NCBI RefSeq assembly: GCF_000224145.3
Contig: NC_020173.2
Span: 717,624-781,623, forward strand
Direction: 5' to 3'
Length of the DNA stretch: 64,000 nt
DNA from: Ciona intestinalis
Taxonomy: Eukaryota; Chordata; Ascidiacea; Phlebobranchia; Cionidae
Position numbers and translations under genes: made by a program. This document shows positions 35,915-48,400 of this stretch, in pieces; the first letter of the stretch is position 1, and the number at the start of each line of letters is the position of its first letter. Below the pieces are notes generated by a model. That model did not search any database and was not told the origin of the DNA. It was given only the letters and a program-made list of their open reading frames with translations.

Positions 35915-36210
35915 AAATGTAACGTACTAACGTGGTTCATCCTCCGTGGCCTGAAAACATGTCGCTATAACACGTTATACTCTGCTTCATAATACCTTGC
36001 GCCAGCTTACGAAATACCACGCATGTTACTTTGTGGGTGATCGTTTTTTTTGTATGGCTGACAACTGAAACAATATATCCGTAATCACTTGGCACTTGCC
36101 TTTAAGTGTCTTTCCCAAGGTCACATACGCCCATGACGATAACAGCGGCGAGCTATGAACTCATAACCTCTATGTGAGAGGCAGGCGCGTTAACCGCTGG
36201 GCCACGACGC
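35915..36210 (-). mobile_element. full-length SINE, second subfamily
   Basis: Reverse copy with a different head (minus strand GCGTCGTGGCCCAGCGGTTA and CTCTCACATAGAGGTTATG) but the same body and 3' module. The head differs clearly from the 35163 copy, suggesting a separate subfamily. The two copies lie about 450 bp apart in opposite orientation. Confidence 0.82.
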
Positions 36211-36330
36211 AAAACTGAAAGATTTACTTTAATGCGGTAACCTTATTTAAATTTGACACAATAGAAGTAGAACTGATACACTGTATAAAACTTACACAAC
36301 CAACAATTGCCCGTGCATAAACAGTATATA

Positions 36331-36507
36331 GTACAGTGGGAAAGATGGGACACCTTTAGCACGTAATATCCAAATATCCTCATGGTGTTAAACAATTAAC
36401 AACGGTGTATGGAAGTCGCAGGAATATATTTTTTTATTAAATGTTCTATGTTTACTTCTAAATTGAACGAGGAATGAAGTGATGTCCTATCTTCCCCCAT
36501 CCTACTA
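36331..36507 (-). mobile_element. MITE copy (Cimi-1-like)
   Basis: Ends GTACAGTGGGAAAGATGGGAC and TCCTATCTTCCCCCATCCTAC, TATA-flanked; intergenic. Confidence 0.85.
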
Positions 36508-36954
36508 TAATCGAAATTCAGCCACAGACACTTGGCGATAATGTATAAAAGGGAGCTTTTGTGAAATATTGAATAGCAATACCCACTGTAGGTAGGCTAT
36601 ATCATATAAACTATAGCAGTGGGCCATACACAACATTTTTTTAACTTGATTTTCAAACCGTAATATACAATATGTGCGTTTTCGAACTGGTAAAATTAAG
36701 GTGTGCGAATCTATAAATACCTCCTTGTGTATTTTGATATGTTTCTGATGTCAATTTCCAAGATATTACTAATTTGTGTGTAATTGCTGAATCTAATTGC
36801 TTTAAAGTCACCACAAAAACGTCATATATTTTGAGTTTAGAAATATTGGACAATATGGGCTAGAAAGTTCCGTATTCCTTCACTCTACTAGTAAGTACGA
36901 TAATTCCGAAACATCCATATTGAAATACAAACAAATATCAGGTCTAAATAAGCA

Positions 36955-37078
36955 AATTCAAAAAAATCATAGAACTGTATCCTCCCGACTCCCATATACC
37001 GTTGTTAATTGTTTAAAATACGATCTAAATAGTTGATTACTACGTGCTAAAGGTGTCCCATCTTCCCCCTCCCTACTA
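36955..37078 (+). mobile_element. MITE copy, 5'-truncated
   Basis: Only the second half of the family is present, from ATCATAGAACTGTATCCTCC to AGGTGTCCCATCTTCCCCCT and CCCTACTATA. Confidence 0.75.
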
Positions 37079-39573
37079 TATATCCTTTAAAAAAATTGTC
37101 GCACAGTGGCGCGAAGAGCAACTCGACTTGAAATTTGTCGTTGTGAGAAAAACGAGACAGCAAAGTCTTCCTAATTGCCGATACAAAATATTTAAACTCA
37201 GCTGTAATTATTCTTCTTGTAAAGGTGAGTCCGATACATGTTTTTAAATTTACAATGTGCAAACTTTTAATCAGCGCATAGGTCTTTTAAATTCAATAAA
37301 CGTTAGTGAATACGCTTTTCGTTTAACTTTTAAAAATCTACAAAACAGTTATTTGGTTTTATATTTCAACATTCGTTTCTCGTGACTGCATTTAAATTAT
37401 TGAGTACCCCGTGACGCTATGCGTAAAAGGCGCACGAAACATACTTGTAATTAAGCTAATAGGACTAAAATCAATCAGACAGCCTTATCCGTAATAACAG
37501 CGCGCGCTTTTAGTCTCCAACTTCAGATACTTAAACGCCCGGAAAAGTATCGTAAAATGCTGTATGTTATATAGCGTTTGTATAGCAAACACACTGGTTG
37601 GAACTGGTCGTACAAGTTGTTGACGTGTTTCCGAAATATCATCCACCACTCCCGGCCTGCCGGCAGATCTTCTAATCACACAAACTATCTACTATTATCC
37701 ATAATTATCCACGCATTGTTTTCATTGACATTTTTTGGATTATTCAATAAACCGTGATCCACTAAGACTTTTATATATAGGCACAGTTCTAATATTATGA
37801 CATAAAATGAAACAGATTAATTAATGTATTTAACTATTACGTATAAAAAAGATGCGATCGGAAAGACGGGCTTTATTGGTCAGATTATGCCATGCTGATC
37901 TGTTTTGGTTATAAAGGATTTAATTAGCAATGCTTTATAGTCATCAGTGGTGATAAATGACCCACTAACCTACTTTTACAGAGCTCAAAAGGCTATGGAA
38001 GTTAAACATTTTGCAAATTAAGCGCCAACTTTGAACCATAGATTGCTTGGTAAACTATTGTATAAAGATAATTGCTGGTTCAGTCACCAGCACTTAAAAA
38101 AATGTGACGTTATTATGGATTTTAAGCATTTATTTCTCAGAGTGACGTTCTGGGTGATATTTAAAATACAATGTCCTTCCCGTGTAAAAAATGCAAAACA
38201 TTATCGGAAAGCATAAATTTACATTGTATTTATTTGCTTCGCAAGTAACATTTCTGTGAGGAAATAGTATTTTTTAAAACTTTTCACACTACAATGACAC
38301 GATCCTTTTTTAACCACCATGTTGTAGCAGCAGTTTTGTCAGCAAGATTTCATCAGCCGATATTTCAAGGAACACGTGTCCTACTTGCTGCACGCCGCTG
38401 GGTTGAGTGTTAGAGGCCGCATGATCAGCGCATGTTTCTCTGACACAGGGTGATTCTTGAGTGACGTAAGCTTCTGCGCTTCATCAGCTCGCGTTATCTT
38501 TGGTTATAAACTGCATGTTCGTTTGCGTGAAACATCATAATGTGTAATGGCATGTGTTCTACGTCATCGATTTACGTCACTAATTTATATTGAAATTACA
38601 TATGCGATTAGGCGGATATAGTGCAAAATCTCAGAAGTAAAAAACATTATCATATACAAACTGTCGAATTCAATCTCTGAAAATAAAACTACGAATGTAC
38701 AACTTCCAACTGTTTGGCGAAAACTGTTTTCAGTGGGGCCGTAGCCTTGGTAAATATAATATACGCTATGTGTCGTTGAACCGGCACCGCCCACGTACAG
38801 TCTGTATGGATTGGCTGCTTTTGTGGGTTGATAAAGTCAGCTGAGCGCGAGGTCTGGGACGTGACCGACAGAACGTGGTAAATGGCGACTAACGGACGGG
38901 TCATTCTCTCTTTTTTCTCCGCAACTTTTTTGTTCGTAAACTTTGAATGGCTATTCGGTCGATATTAGAGGAAAGAGAAATACTCTAATTACATCCTACT
39001 TCGGCTAGGTATGTGCGTTGGTTATGTGTTATGTGTTGTTCGGCTAAAATATATTTCAGTAAACCCCACGTGGGACGCGGTTAAATAATTCTTAACCGCA
39101 GAAATGCACGTACACTGTTTTTGCCCATTCATTAGTCCATTAGTGTATTATATATACCATAAGTTTTGATACACATAGCACAAACATTGTATGCGAATAT
39201 TAAATATCTAGACAAACAAAGACTTCAATACATTAGCCCATGTTACCAAGATTAAGTGATATGTTTAGTCAACATACCTTGTAAATGGAATGCATGGGTC
39301 GACCGGGTTCGAACGCACAGAACAACTTTAGTCCAACCTTCGCAGCACAAACAAGGAGTTGACCGCAGACAATCACGCGCCCGCCGCGTGCTCGATCGAA
39401 CAAAACAACACCAAGTTAAAAATGGAGTTAAATGGCATGCGAAATACACACAGTTTAATTACACTAGATGTTTACTTAAGGCCGAACTTCCCGTATTATA
39501 ACACAATGGCGTGTCGTTTGGTTTAATTTTAAGATTACCTATATATTTCACACACGTTGCCAAATGATGCATA

Positions 39574-39772
39574 ATAGGATTGGGGAAGATGGGACACCTT
39601 TTCATTATATTTTCTCGTACTTTTTGGTAGTAAACAAAGAACATTCAAGGAGTTATAAAACCGTATCCTCAACCTCGAGACTTTCAGTGACCGGTGTTAG
39701 TTGTTTAAAACACAATTAAGATATTCGAATATTATATGTGCTAAAAGCGTCCCGTCTTCCCCCATTTTACTA
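39574..39772 (+). mobile_element. MITE copy (Cimi-1-like)
   Basis: Ends ATAGGATTGGGGAAGATGGG and CGTCCCGTCTTCCCCCATTT; a short extra CCTCGA-like insertion is visible near the middle. Intergenic. Confidence 0.85.
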
Positions 39773-41358
39773 TATTTTACATATTATTCCAATCAGTTAT
39801 CTTTTTAAAATGTACACTAGACTTGTTTACATTAAATAAAATATCGGTTACAGTGGTTAATTTGAGCAGGAACAGAATTGATCGCAGTCTTTATATTCAA
39901 ACCTTACCATTCGTCTTTGCAGAAGCGTATTGACATCATTGTTTGTTAATTCGTTGATGAAAATGGTAATCGCGTGACGAACCTTTGTCAAGAGCGAGTT
40001 ACTTCTGCCAGACATATTAACCCACTTTTATATAAGTGTTGACTAATTGTACCATGGAAACAGTCAATGCCGTTGAATACTGCACGCCGACTGTTTGCTT
40101 AGAAGCCATGTGTGCTATTTTAACAGGTAAACAAACGCGTCGGAACAACACAGGAAAGCCCCACGTTTAGTTAGTAATCTTATCCGTGCATTCTAATACG
40201 TACGTAATACGGTATGCTATTACGGTCATAGCAGAACACTAAATATAATATGGGGTGGCCTATGGCCTACTAAAGATATCTTTATATCCCACATTAGATA
40301 TTTTCAGTCATGCGGATGCTCTTACCGGAACCCAAACCACAATCGGTTAATTACATTAATCGACTTAAAATAGCCCGAAGATGACGGGTATACCTTACCA
40401 TCTTACTCGTTTAGCGTTGTGAATCATTATTGCAGCTAACGGTACATTGTCCGTTTTAAAGAGCGGATATGATTAGCAATATCTACCATCGATATTAAAG
40501 GTATTGGTGTCGTCATTATGTCTTTATATTATATTTTAACCCAGCATTACTGATAAACCGCAACTAATTGATATTGTTGTTGATCGTTTATTACCAACTG
40601 CTTTCAGTTGAAAATTCCACACATAACCTATGAAAGCAGCATTTAGCTAATCGCATTAGGTCACCTGTGCTAAACCAATTATGCTAATCTAATTAAATGC
40701 CCTAAAACGTTGGCCATTTATTTGTTGAATTTAACAGCCCGACTGCTATAATGTATATTATATAAAGATAAACTTAAAATACAACTTTCCACGTTGAATT
40801 TATTGATATCAAACAGTGTTAACGGCACTTTGACAAGAGGTGTACAAAAATATGGGATACATTAGAAATGAATTAAATAGCTATGTTCTGTATAAAAGTG
40901 TTCACGAAGGCAAGTGCTGAAATTAGGCATATCACTTTAAGAGTATATGCAACAGTAAGCATTTAAAAAGAAACATTCCAACTTTATAAAGATGGCTGCT
41001 TAATTGGCAGCCAAACGCAACACTTTTGTGGGTGATGAACAACAATAATTGCAGCAGCATTCACAGCACCAGAGTTAAGCTGAAATTATAAAGACGTGAC
41101 ACAACATGCCAATGTAGACACAACAGCAATAAACCTTGACAGTGCGATTGTACATGTGTGCTCATGACAAACACCGATCTACCAGCAAGCGGCGATTTAT
41201 GCGCAATAAAACGTGCACAATGAACAACACTGTACAATTTGCTTCCTGTCTTTCTTGGGAAATAGCGCAGACTACCAGGAGGACATGGGTATTAATACTG
41301 CAGTTCACAATAATGTTATTGCATATGTGTAATTATAGAATTATTTCAGTGGACAGTA

Positions 41359-42372
41359 TCAGTAAAAGGGTCCACTGCCTTCCCACCCCACCCATGTATT
41401 AAACTGTGGGCCAGGCAATTCCATGTAAGTGGATGGTGCATGGGTTGAAATATTGGACAGGTGGTTTGCAACAGGTGATTTCGATTTTTCAATACTACTT
41501 CTGTTATTTATAACAGAAATGACATAGTTCTGTCCTCTGTTATTGTCCCAGAATTCACCAGCATCACAAACATACTGAAAACACATCTGAATATCCTCTG
41601 ATTGACACTGAGGAACATCTACATTAAACTGAAACGTATCGAGGGCCCCATTTTCATATGCGTTTTTAACATATTGGCATTTATGATCAGAGTATGATTT
41701 CCAATTATCGAATGTGATTCGCACGGAAACAGTTTTATCAAAACTTAAGTTTTTCACTTTTACAGTTCCAGAAATACAAAGGCTGTTTTTCACAACTATA
41801 TTTTCCAGTGATACATTATGTTGCTCAAGGCTTCTTTTAAATTCCACATAGTTTGCCACCGGCTGAGTAAATTTAAAAGCAAACTTTTGTTCTTTTGTAG
41901 AGGAATCAGTATCAGAGCTAGATAAGTTTAAGTTCTTAACAAGTTGCCTTATAAGTGTACCAGAAGTCATAGACTTGGGCGGCTCATTCGTGGACTCAGT
42001 TAAATATTTGGTGAGTGTTAAAGAATAACCTTGTGTGTCTGCAAATGTAACTTTCTTGTCTTTTCTCTTACTACCATTAGAACATACTCCAACATTTGAG
42101 CTTGTTAACACTTTGCGGTGAGTAATGATTGATTTCAGTTTTAAATTGTTAACAGATTGTTTGTCAGCATCATTGAAACTGTGGGTTTTTACCCTCTCTT
42201 TAAGCAGTGATTTTTGCACAGGGTATTGAAGCATTGAACTTGTAAAACCAGCATCACCATAACGATTAGATGTTTGGAAATCCGTGGCTCTTTTTTGGAC
42301 TGGATAAAAGTCTGAAGAAAATGAATGGAAGGGTGGGCTGACACTGTACAAGTATGACACATCGGCAGGCAT
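41359..42372 (-). CDS. glycogen-targeting PP1 regulatory subunit, PPP1R3B/C/D-like
   Basis: 337 residues from the start chosen at 42372 (MPADVSYLYS), which matches the N-terminal pattern of vertebrate PPP1R3B better than the Met 14 codons upstream. A PP1-docking RVxF-type motif, KKVTFAD, lies at about residues 106-112. The C-terminal half is a CBM21 carbohydrate-binding domain with FTQPVANYVEFKRSL, LENIVVKNSLCISGTVKVKN, VRITFDNWKSY and WDNNRGQNYVI. Such subunits bring protein phosphatase 1 to glycogen and so favour glycogen synthase activation. A splice acceptor (TTTTTAG) about 40 bp upstream of the start codon implies a separate 5' UTR exon; the CDS itself is uninterrupted. Which vertebrate paralogue it equals cannot be said; it may be pre-duplicate. 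Confidence 0.92.
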   Translation of the reverse strand: MPADVSYLYSVSPPFHSFSSDFYPVQKRATDFQTSNRYGDAGFTSSMLQYPVQKSLLKERVKTHSFNDADKQSVNNLKLKSIITHRKVLTSSNVGVCSNGSKRKDKKVTFADTQGYSLTLTKYLTESTNEPPKSMTSGTLIRQLVKNLNLSSSDTDSSTKEQKFAFKFTQPVANYVEFKRSLEQHNVSLENIVVKNSLCISGTVKVKNLSFDKTVSVRITFDNWKSYSDHKCQYVKNAYENGALDTFQFNVDVPQCQSEDIQMCFQYVCDAGEFWDNNRGQNYVISVINNRSSIEKSKSPVANHLSNISTHAPSTYMELPGPQFNTWVGWEGSGPFY

Positions 42373-43241
42373 GATGCAGTGAATACAGTGAGTCAAAAAG
42401 CAACCTAAAAACAATTAAGGTTCATTATACAATATATTTGTACTAAGTGAACACTTAAATATACACATATTGTACAAGCCATTTAAAAAGTAGCCTACAT
42501 ATTTTCAAAAATAACTTTTAAACAACAACCTTTTAACTTTATAATAATAACTTCTATTTGCCTCTTTAACTTACCAGCAATAGGATCTTTGTACAGAATG
42601 TTAAAAGCACGTTTTATTCAGCATGAAACCGCACACAGCAGACAACAGTAATATTTTTACAAGATCATCAACTTATAGGGTATATCTGAAAGCGAAAATG
42701 ATTTTTAAAACTGAACTGTCATGTTGCTGTGGCCAGTGGTAAACATTTGTATTTTTTGAAAAGCTTTATTGTATTACTAAGTTTAGACTGTCGTACCACT
42801 TATTGCTGTTACTAACCGGTTCAAATGAATGTTCAATAAGCCCGAATTCTTATACTGCACTGACAGCTCTTACGAGGAAAGAACGCACGTCACGCGTCCC
42901 ATGCCCCGAGCACGGCTCTCTCTACCACAAACATTGCAGCAAAGTGCGTGATGTCGGTTGGATCACGCCTTCGGCGCATGATCACTGTCTGGCCGCGATT
43001 GCTAATGTTTGGTGCTCGCTATTGAAGGCGACTGACTCTCGCGTGGGAAGTTTCGCAATTCCTATTTCTTGGGTTGTGAAATTCGAAGAAGAAAGTGTAG
43101 ACATGTTACTTTTTAAGTATAACACACATACTGAAAACCTCCCAGTACATCACGCCATAATACCATACTGCATCGAGTCATTTTGTTTGCAAAAGTACTA
43201 CTTTAAGTAGTCTGTTACATATTACGTTTAAATTAAAATAT

Positions 43242-43351
43242 AGTAGGATGGGGGAAGATGGACACCCTTTAATTCTGTTTTATCGTCCTATTTGATACTA
43301 TATTTGAATTTTATTTGCCAAAGGTATCCCATATCTTACCCCACAGAACTA
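43242..43351 (+). mobile_element. internally deleted MITE copy
   Basis: Both ends present (GTAGGATGGGGGAAGATGG, ATCCCATATCTTACCCCAC) but only about 110 bp long, so the middle is lost. Confidence 0.75.
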
Positions 43352-44114
43352 TACTATCAGTACCCCAATAAAAGGCCGAAATGTCTCCACATTACACATG
43401 AACTAATGCAAATCTAGGATAAAATAGTCTACTTTATAGACTGGTATAAATAACACAGAGTCAACAAATCTAATTAATTAAATACGTTTTATGAATGAAT
43501 GTAATAATAGCACGTGCATTTGTAAGCAAAACATGCTGTTTTTTTCAAAGCAAATCGTTTCGGACCTTAACAAACTTTGATGTTTGAACTCTTGTCATTA
43601 TGTTAACCGCTTTATATTTTGAAACGAGTTGAAAGTTATAATCAGCGATGGTTTGGCACGAAGGAGAAATATACCACTGATAGCAGCTGTTGTTTGATTT
43701 ATCACTGGTCACTTACGAATCGTTGCTAAATTTCCGACGATGCGGCATTTTATGTGTTTATGTTCTTCGATTAGTTTGACCCAAATGACCTTCGCCGCTT
43801 AGTCGCGTAAGGGAAATGCGGTACCCCTTCGATTTTCTTAAAATCCAATTTCCGCCTGCGTTGCATAATCGCTTGGAAAGACATCCGCAGGAGAAAGCAA
43901 CTGGATTACTTAATGTATTACTCTTCACACGGCTAAATTTAGACAGAATGTTTCTAAGCATAAAATATCTCTTTCATAATTGTAGTTGCAATAAACTATT
44001 TATATAAATTGTAAAGTTGAAAAAACGGACGACAATCAGAAGCACATATACCAGAGTCTATAAATATGGCGAAACCCTGATATATACTTAACTTAAACTA
44101 TTTGTTTTATTTAT

Positions 44115-44302
44115 AGTAGAGTGGGGGAGATGGGACACCTTTTCATTCTATTTTCTTGATTCATTTGGTAGTGAACAAAGAACATTCAAATTAATATAAA
44201 ACCGTATCCCAACTACTTTCAATAAGAGTTGTTAATTGTTAAAAATACAAATATATTTGGATATTATGTACTAAAGGTGTCCCATCTTCCCCCACCCTAC
44301 CA
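44115..44302 (+). mobile_element. MITE copy (Cimi-1-like)
   Basis: Ends GTAGAGTGGGGGAGATGGGA and GTCCCATCTTCCCCCACCCT; full length, intergenic upstream of ZIP13. Confidence 0.87.
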
Positions 44303-45415
44303 TATTAAGCGAACTAGTTGGGTTTAAAAAAACCCAACCGGTTTAGGTTAAATTTATCAGCGGTAGCTTTGGTATATTAGATAAAAGTACAAACAGTTCA
44401 TGACATTATATCGAATATTATAGTATACCAATGTATATATAAGTAGTTATATACATTGAGTATACCCACATCAACTGTTATTTATGACTCTCTATCGACA
44501 TGTAGTGTTTGGATTTATGTGTCTACTGTCTAGAATTCGTTGTTTATTTCGGAAACTGGTAGTTTGTATCCAATGAATGTAGTTAATTTAAGCAAGATAT
44601 TATATAACTTTTAAAATTTTAAATAAGGACAAAAATCTTGGTTTGAATTTATCTTACGAAATGCGTTTATTCAGAGTCCGTATATAAACATGCGTTTACT
44701 GTCGTTGGAAAGAGTACTGTAGTTGGAAACAACCTCAACCGTTGCTCTTAGCGTGAGCAAAGGTAATAAAAACAACCATTTTTATTATTTCTTGCCTGAA
44801 TGGTTTAACTTGCTTTTTTAAACTCGGCAAAAAGCGAACCGAACTGCCATTTCTATAATGTACTAAAACACGCATTTATTACCGACACGCCTCACTGCAT
44901 TGAGTTGTTGTTGTTTTCGTTTTTCTCTCCTCACTCCTCCCATGCGGGACATGCGAAACAGCGGGACGCAATAAGAAGAACGAAAGATTTTCTCAGTCGA
45001 ATAAAGATAGATTCGCCTGATCGGTTGTGACTTTTGCAACGCTTGCTGCTCCGTTTAGGACATAGTGAACATACTAACGTAAAACGACAGTTTTTTTTAT
45101 AATTAGGATAACAAACTCTTCAAGTTTATACTTAAATTGCTTTACCCAATACGCGGTTATTAAAATAAGGTAAACAGAACGGCTTTTATAAGATTCGAGC
45201 TTTTGTAGGTTCAGTGATTATAGATTAATTGTGTATTGTATATATAATTTATAGACGTAAAAATTTTTTATGTTTTGTATTTATACGTTTCAGAGAGCAG
45301 ATATCAAATGGATCAGCTTTAAACATTTGTGTTCAGTGTTTATACTTTTTATTTGTGTTAAGCTACTGTGAAAGATTGCCTGCTGCAGTGTCAGTAGCAA
45401 TATTGTACTTGTTAC

Positions 45416-48400
45416 ATGAAGATGCTTTTCACTTGGTCTCGATTGCTGCCTAAATATCTGGCCACTTTTGTGCTTTTTGTTGGCCTTGCAAGCCCAACTG
45501 AACCTATTTTAAGTATACACCGTGCTGGAAGAACAGAAGTATTTGAAGAAAGCTCTTTGTTGAACTCTAGTTTTGATTCTATGACAATTCCTAATGTGCC
45601 AATTGAACAAGAACTAGGAACAGAAACGAGTGAAAATGTCATGAAAAGTGCCAATTCTACTTTGCTAGATTACTCTCGGTTTGAAGCTACAGTCTTAGCT
45701 TTATTAAGTGCTGGCCTTGTTGGAATGAGTGGAATATTTCCATTGATTATTCTCCCAAAAATCAACGGTGGTTTAAACAAAAAAGGTGAATATTAGGAAA
45801 CTTATTTGTACCAAAAATGAGAATGTATGTTGCTTTACTTCCTTTGTTTTTAATATTTTTTACTCTTGTTTCAATATTGCAGCAATTGCATACGTGTTTG
45901 GTATTTGACCACATATTTACGCAAAGCTTCAATAACAGTGACACTCGGTCATGAGCTTTTGAGTTTGGTTTCGAGTTAGCGCCTTACTCCCACTATACAT
46001 AACACAATATAAAATATGTGAACTATTTAAAATTAAATATTAAATTTTACACTCTGCATCAGACAGTATTGTAATTGGACTTTATTTAAAATTTAAAATT
46101 TACTGCAAGGTATATCACCTTATGTCATGTTTCTCTACTAAAACAATTTTCACACGATGTCATGTGACATGCCCATGAGAATAGTGGTGTCTGTAACAAT
46201 TCGGCATGGTGATTTACCACGCATGTTTGTTTTCTTTTATACTATATATATGTTTATATATATATATATGTGTATATATATGTATATTTTTGTTTACAGA
46301 AACTTTTAGAATCTTTTTATACTAAATATCTTCTTATGTAAATAAAAATACCTTTCTTTAAAATCTAAACATTTTGTATCCAGGTAATCTATTTTGTTGT
46401 TTTGTGAAGGTGCAAATTAAAGGAAATACAAACATAAATTGGTTTTGGCCCCACAATATTTTTTTAATTCATCTGGTGCTGCTTTTATAGTGCTGTAATA
46501 ATTCATTGAACAATTAATGTTTTACAGATGGGTCAGTTCAGTTACAACGCTTGTTAAGTTTTGCAGTTGGTGGTTTACTTGGTGATGTTTTCCTTCATCT
46601 TCTACCTGAATCATGGGATCAATTAAACAACAACAGTGAGTTGATATTTAGTTGATTTTGTTTACAATGATGAAATAAAATATTGTTTCTTGCAATACAT
46701 TCTTTTATATAAAATGTGTTTTAATTTTTTTTTATATAATTGCTTCAATGTAGGTTTTCTTTAATACGTTTAGCTTTAGCATATAAATCAGTGCAGTGTA
46801 CAAGCATATGGTTTATAAATTTGTGTTCAGCTGCCAAGCAAGCTTGATTGAGGAAGGAAGTTATAGAGTTACTGCTTACTGTTGTACTGTGCTACCAATT
46901 GTGCTGAAACTGCAAAACTATTTTACTTTAAAACAATGAAAGCCAGTAATAATTGAATTATATATTTTTTTAAATCAGGCGGTTCACACACACATTGGCC
47001 AGCAGTTGGCAATGGTTTATGGGTGTTAATTGGCCTCATCAGCTTCTGCCTCCTTGAAAAACTTTTCCCCGATGACAAACCAGAAATGAGTGATGATCTG
47101 ACAGTTTCGGAACATACTGACATAAGTTCGTGCGCTGAAACAACTTACAAGCAAGTATGAGTCATACAGATAAATAGGCTGCAGTTTCGCTGTCTTTTCA
47201 GGAGTGTTTTTTCACACATTTAACTTTTAAATGTAATACAGCTGGTAATCACATTAGGTATTACATTGTTTATGTTGGAAATGAACTTACAGTCCGTTTA
47301 TCTAACTCTGTAATCAAACTTCAGATTTTACTACTGTTTATATTGTACTTTAAATTTTAAGCGATTTTTAATATTGCATTGATTGTGTTTTGTGTTTACC
47401 CTACCCTTTTACTTTGCAGTATTCAAACGGCTTTAATCAAAATGAGAACAATAACTTACGGCAAGTTAATGGTACGTCCAATGGTCATGCTTGCCATCAA
47501 ACATCAAAACAGAATGGCAGTAAAAATACAAAGCATTATGAAACAAACAAAGAGCGAAGCAGTTCAACACAAATCAAAGTAAAAATTTTTTTGGGTGCTT
47601 TTATTTTTTATTATATTTGTATATCTTTTTTTATTTACTTTTTCACGTTTTCGCGACATCAAAACAGAATGGTAGTAAAAATACAAAGCATTATGAAACA
47701 AACAAAGAGCGAAGCAGTTCAACACAAATTAAAGTAAAAAATTTTATTGGGTGCTTTTATTTTGTATTTGTATATCTTTTTTTATTTAGTTTTTCACGTT
47801 TTCGCGAATGTTTGTTAATTATAGTTCCATTTAAATCTAAATCTTAATTTTAAATACCTTTCAGACAAGTGGATATTTAAACCTATTAGCAAACTGTGTG
47901 GATAACTTTACACACGGGTTAGCAGTTGGCGGAAGTTATCTCGTCAGTAGACGTGTTGGTGTTTTAACCACGCTTGCAATTCTACTGCATGAAATACCAC
48001 ACGAGGTACGAGACATTTTTGTATTTTAAATAAGATTAATGTCTGTAATTTATGAATGCGCGCTTATGTGATGTCTCTTTAAATCATTTAAATCACTTAT
48101 AACTTTCTTTATGACTGTACCAAATATGCAATATTTACAATATATATTTATGACTGTACCAAATATGCAATATATTTATCAGCATGACTAATTCAAATAT
48201 GTTTGTTTATAAAGTTAGTATAAACTAGCATGACGCCAGCACCCAATAGCCAATATCAAACATGTTAACTAAACAAGTTGTTTAATTAAGGTCGGCGATT
48301 TCGCAATTCTGCTGCGAGCTGGCTTTGATCGCTGGCAAGCGGCTAAACTGCAGATTCTCACAGCAGCTGGTGGATTACTAGGAGCAGCCGTTGCTTTGTT

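Larger units (their letters stand above)
35071..41358. other. intergenic region with repeats, no supported gene
   Basis: Contains two SINEs (35163-35465, 35915-36210) and three MITE copies or parts (36331-36507, about 36955-37078, 39574-39772). Remaining open frames are short and domain-free. The segment 38280-39010 is less AT-rich and includes a 28-codon frame at about 38882 (MATNGRVILSFFSATF start) followed by a donor-like AG|GTATGTG at 39007, but no further exon could be joined to it. Confidence 0.6.
42415..45415. other. divergent intergenic region between PPP1R3-like and ZIP13 genes
   Basis: Contains the presumed 5' UTR exon and promoter of the minus-strand PPP1R3-like gene (a GC-richer block at 42840-43080), two MITE copies (43242-43351, 44115-44302), a small inverted repeat near 44421-44466 (GTATACC/AATGTATATA arms) and the upstream region of ZIP13. 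The 135-codon frame at 42803-43210 has no recognisable domain and is probably chance in the GC-richer promoter block. Confidence 0.55.

Noticed and set aside
38882-39010. Possible first coding exon with a donor-like site
   Set aside because: The frame stops before the donor and no downstream exon could be joined; kept only as a remark in the intergenic entry.
42803-43210. 135-codon open frame on the plus strand
   Set aside because: No domain, no splice partners, and it lies in the GC-richer presumed promoter of the PPP1R3-like gene, where long chance frames are expected.
47656-47806. Second copy of the duplicated ZIP13 segment as an extra exon
   Set aside because: An exon from the AG at 47665-47666 to the donor after 47733 would be 67 nt and shift the frame.
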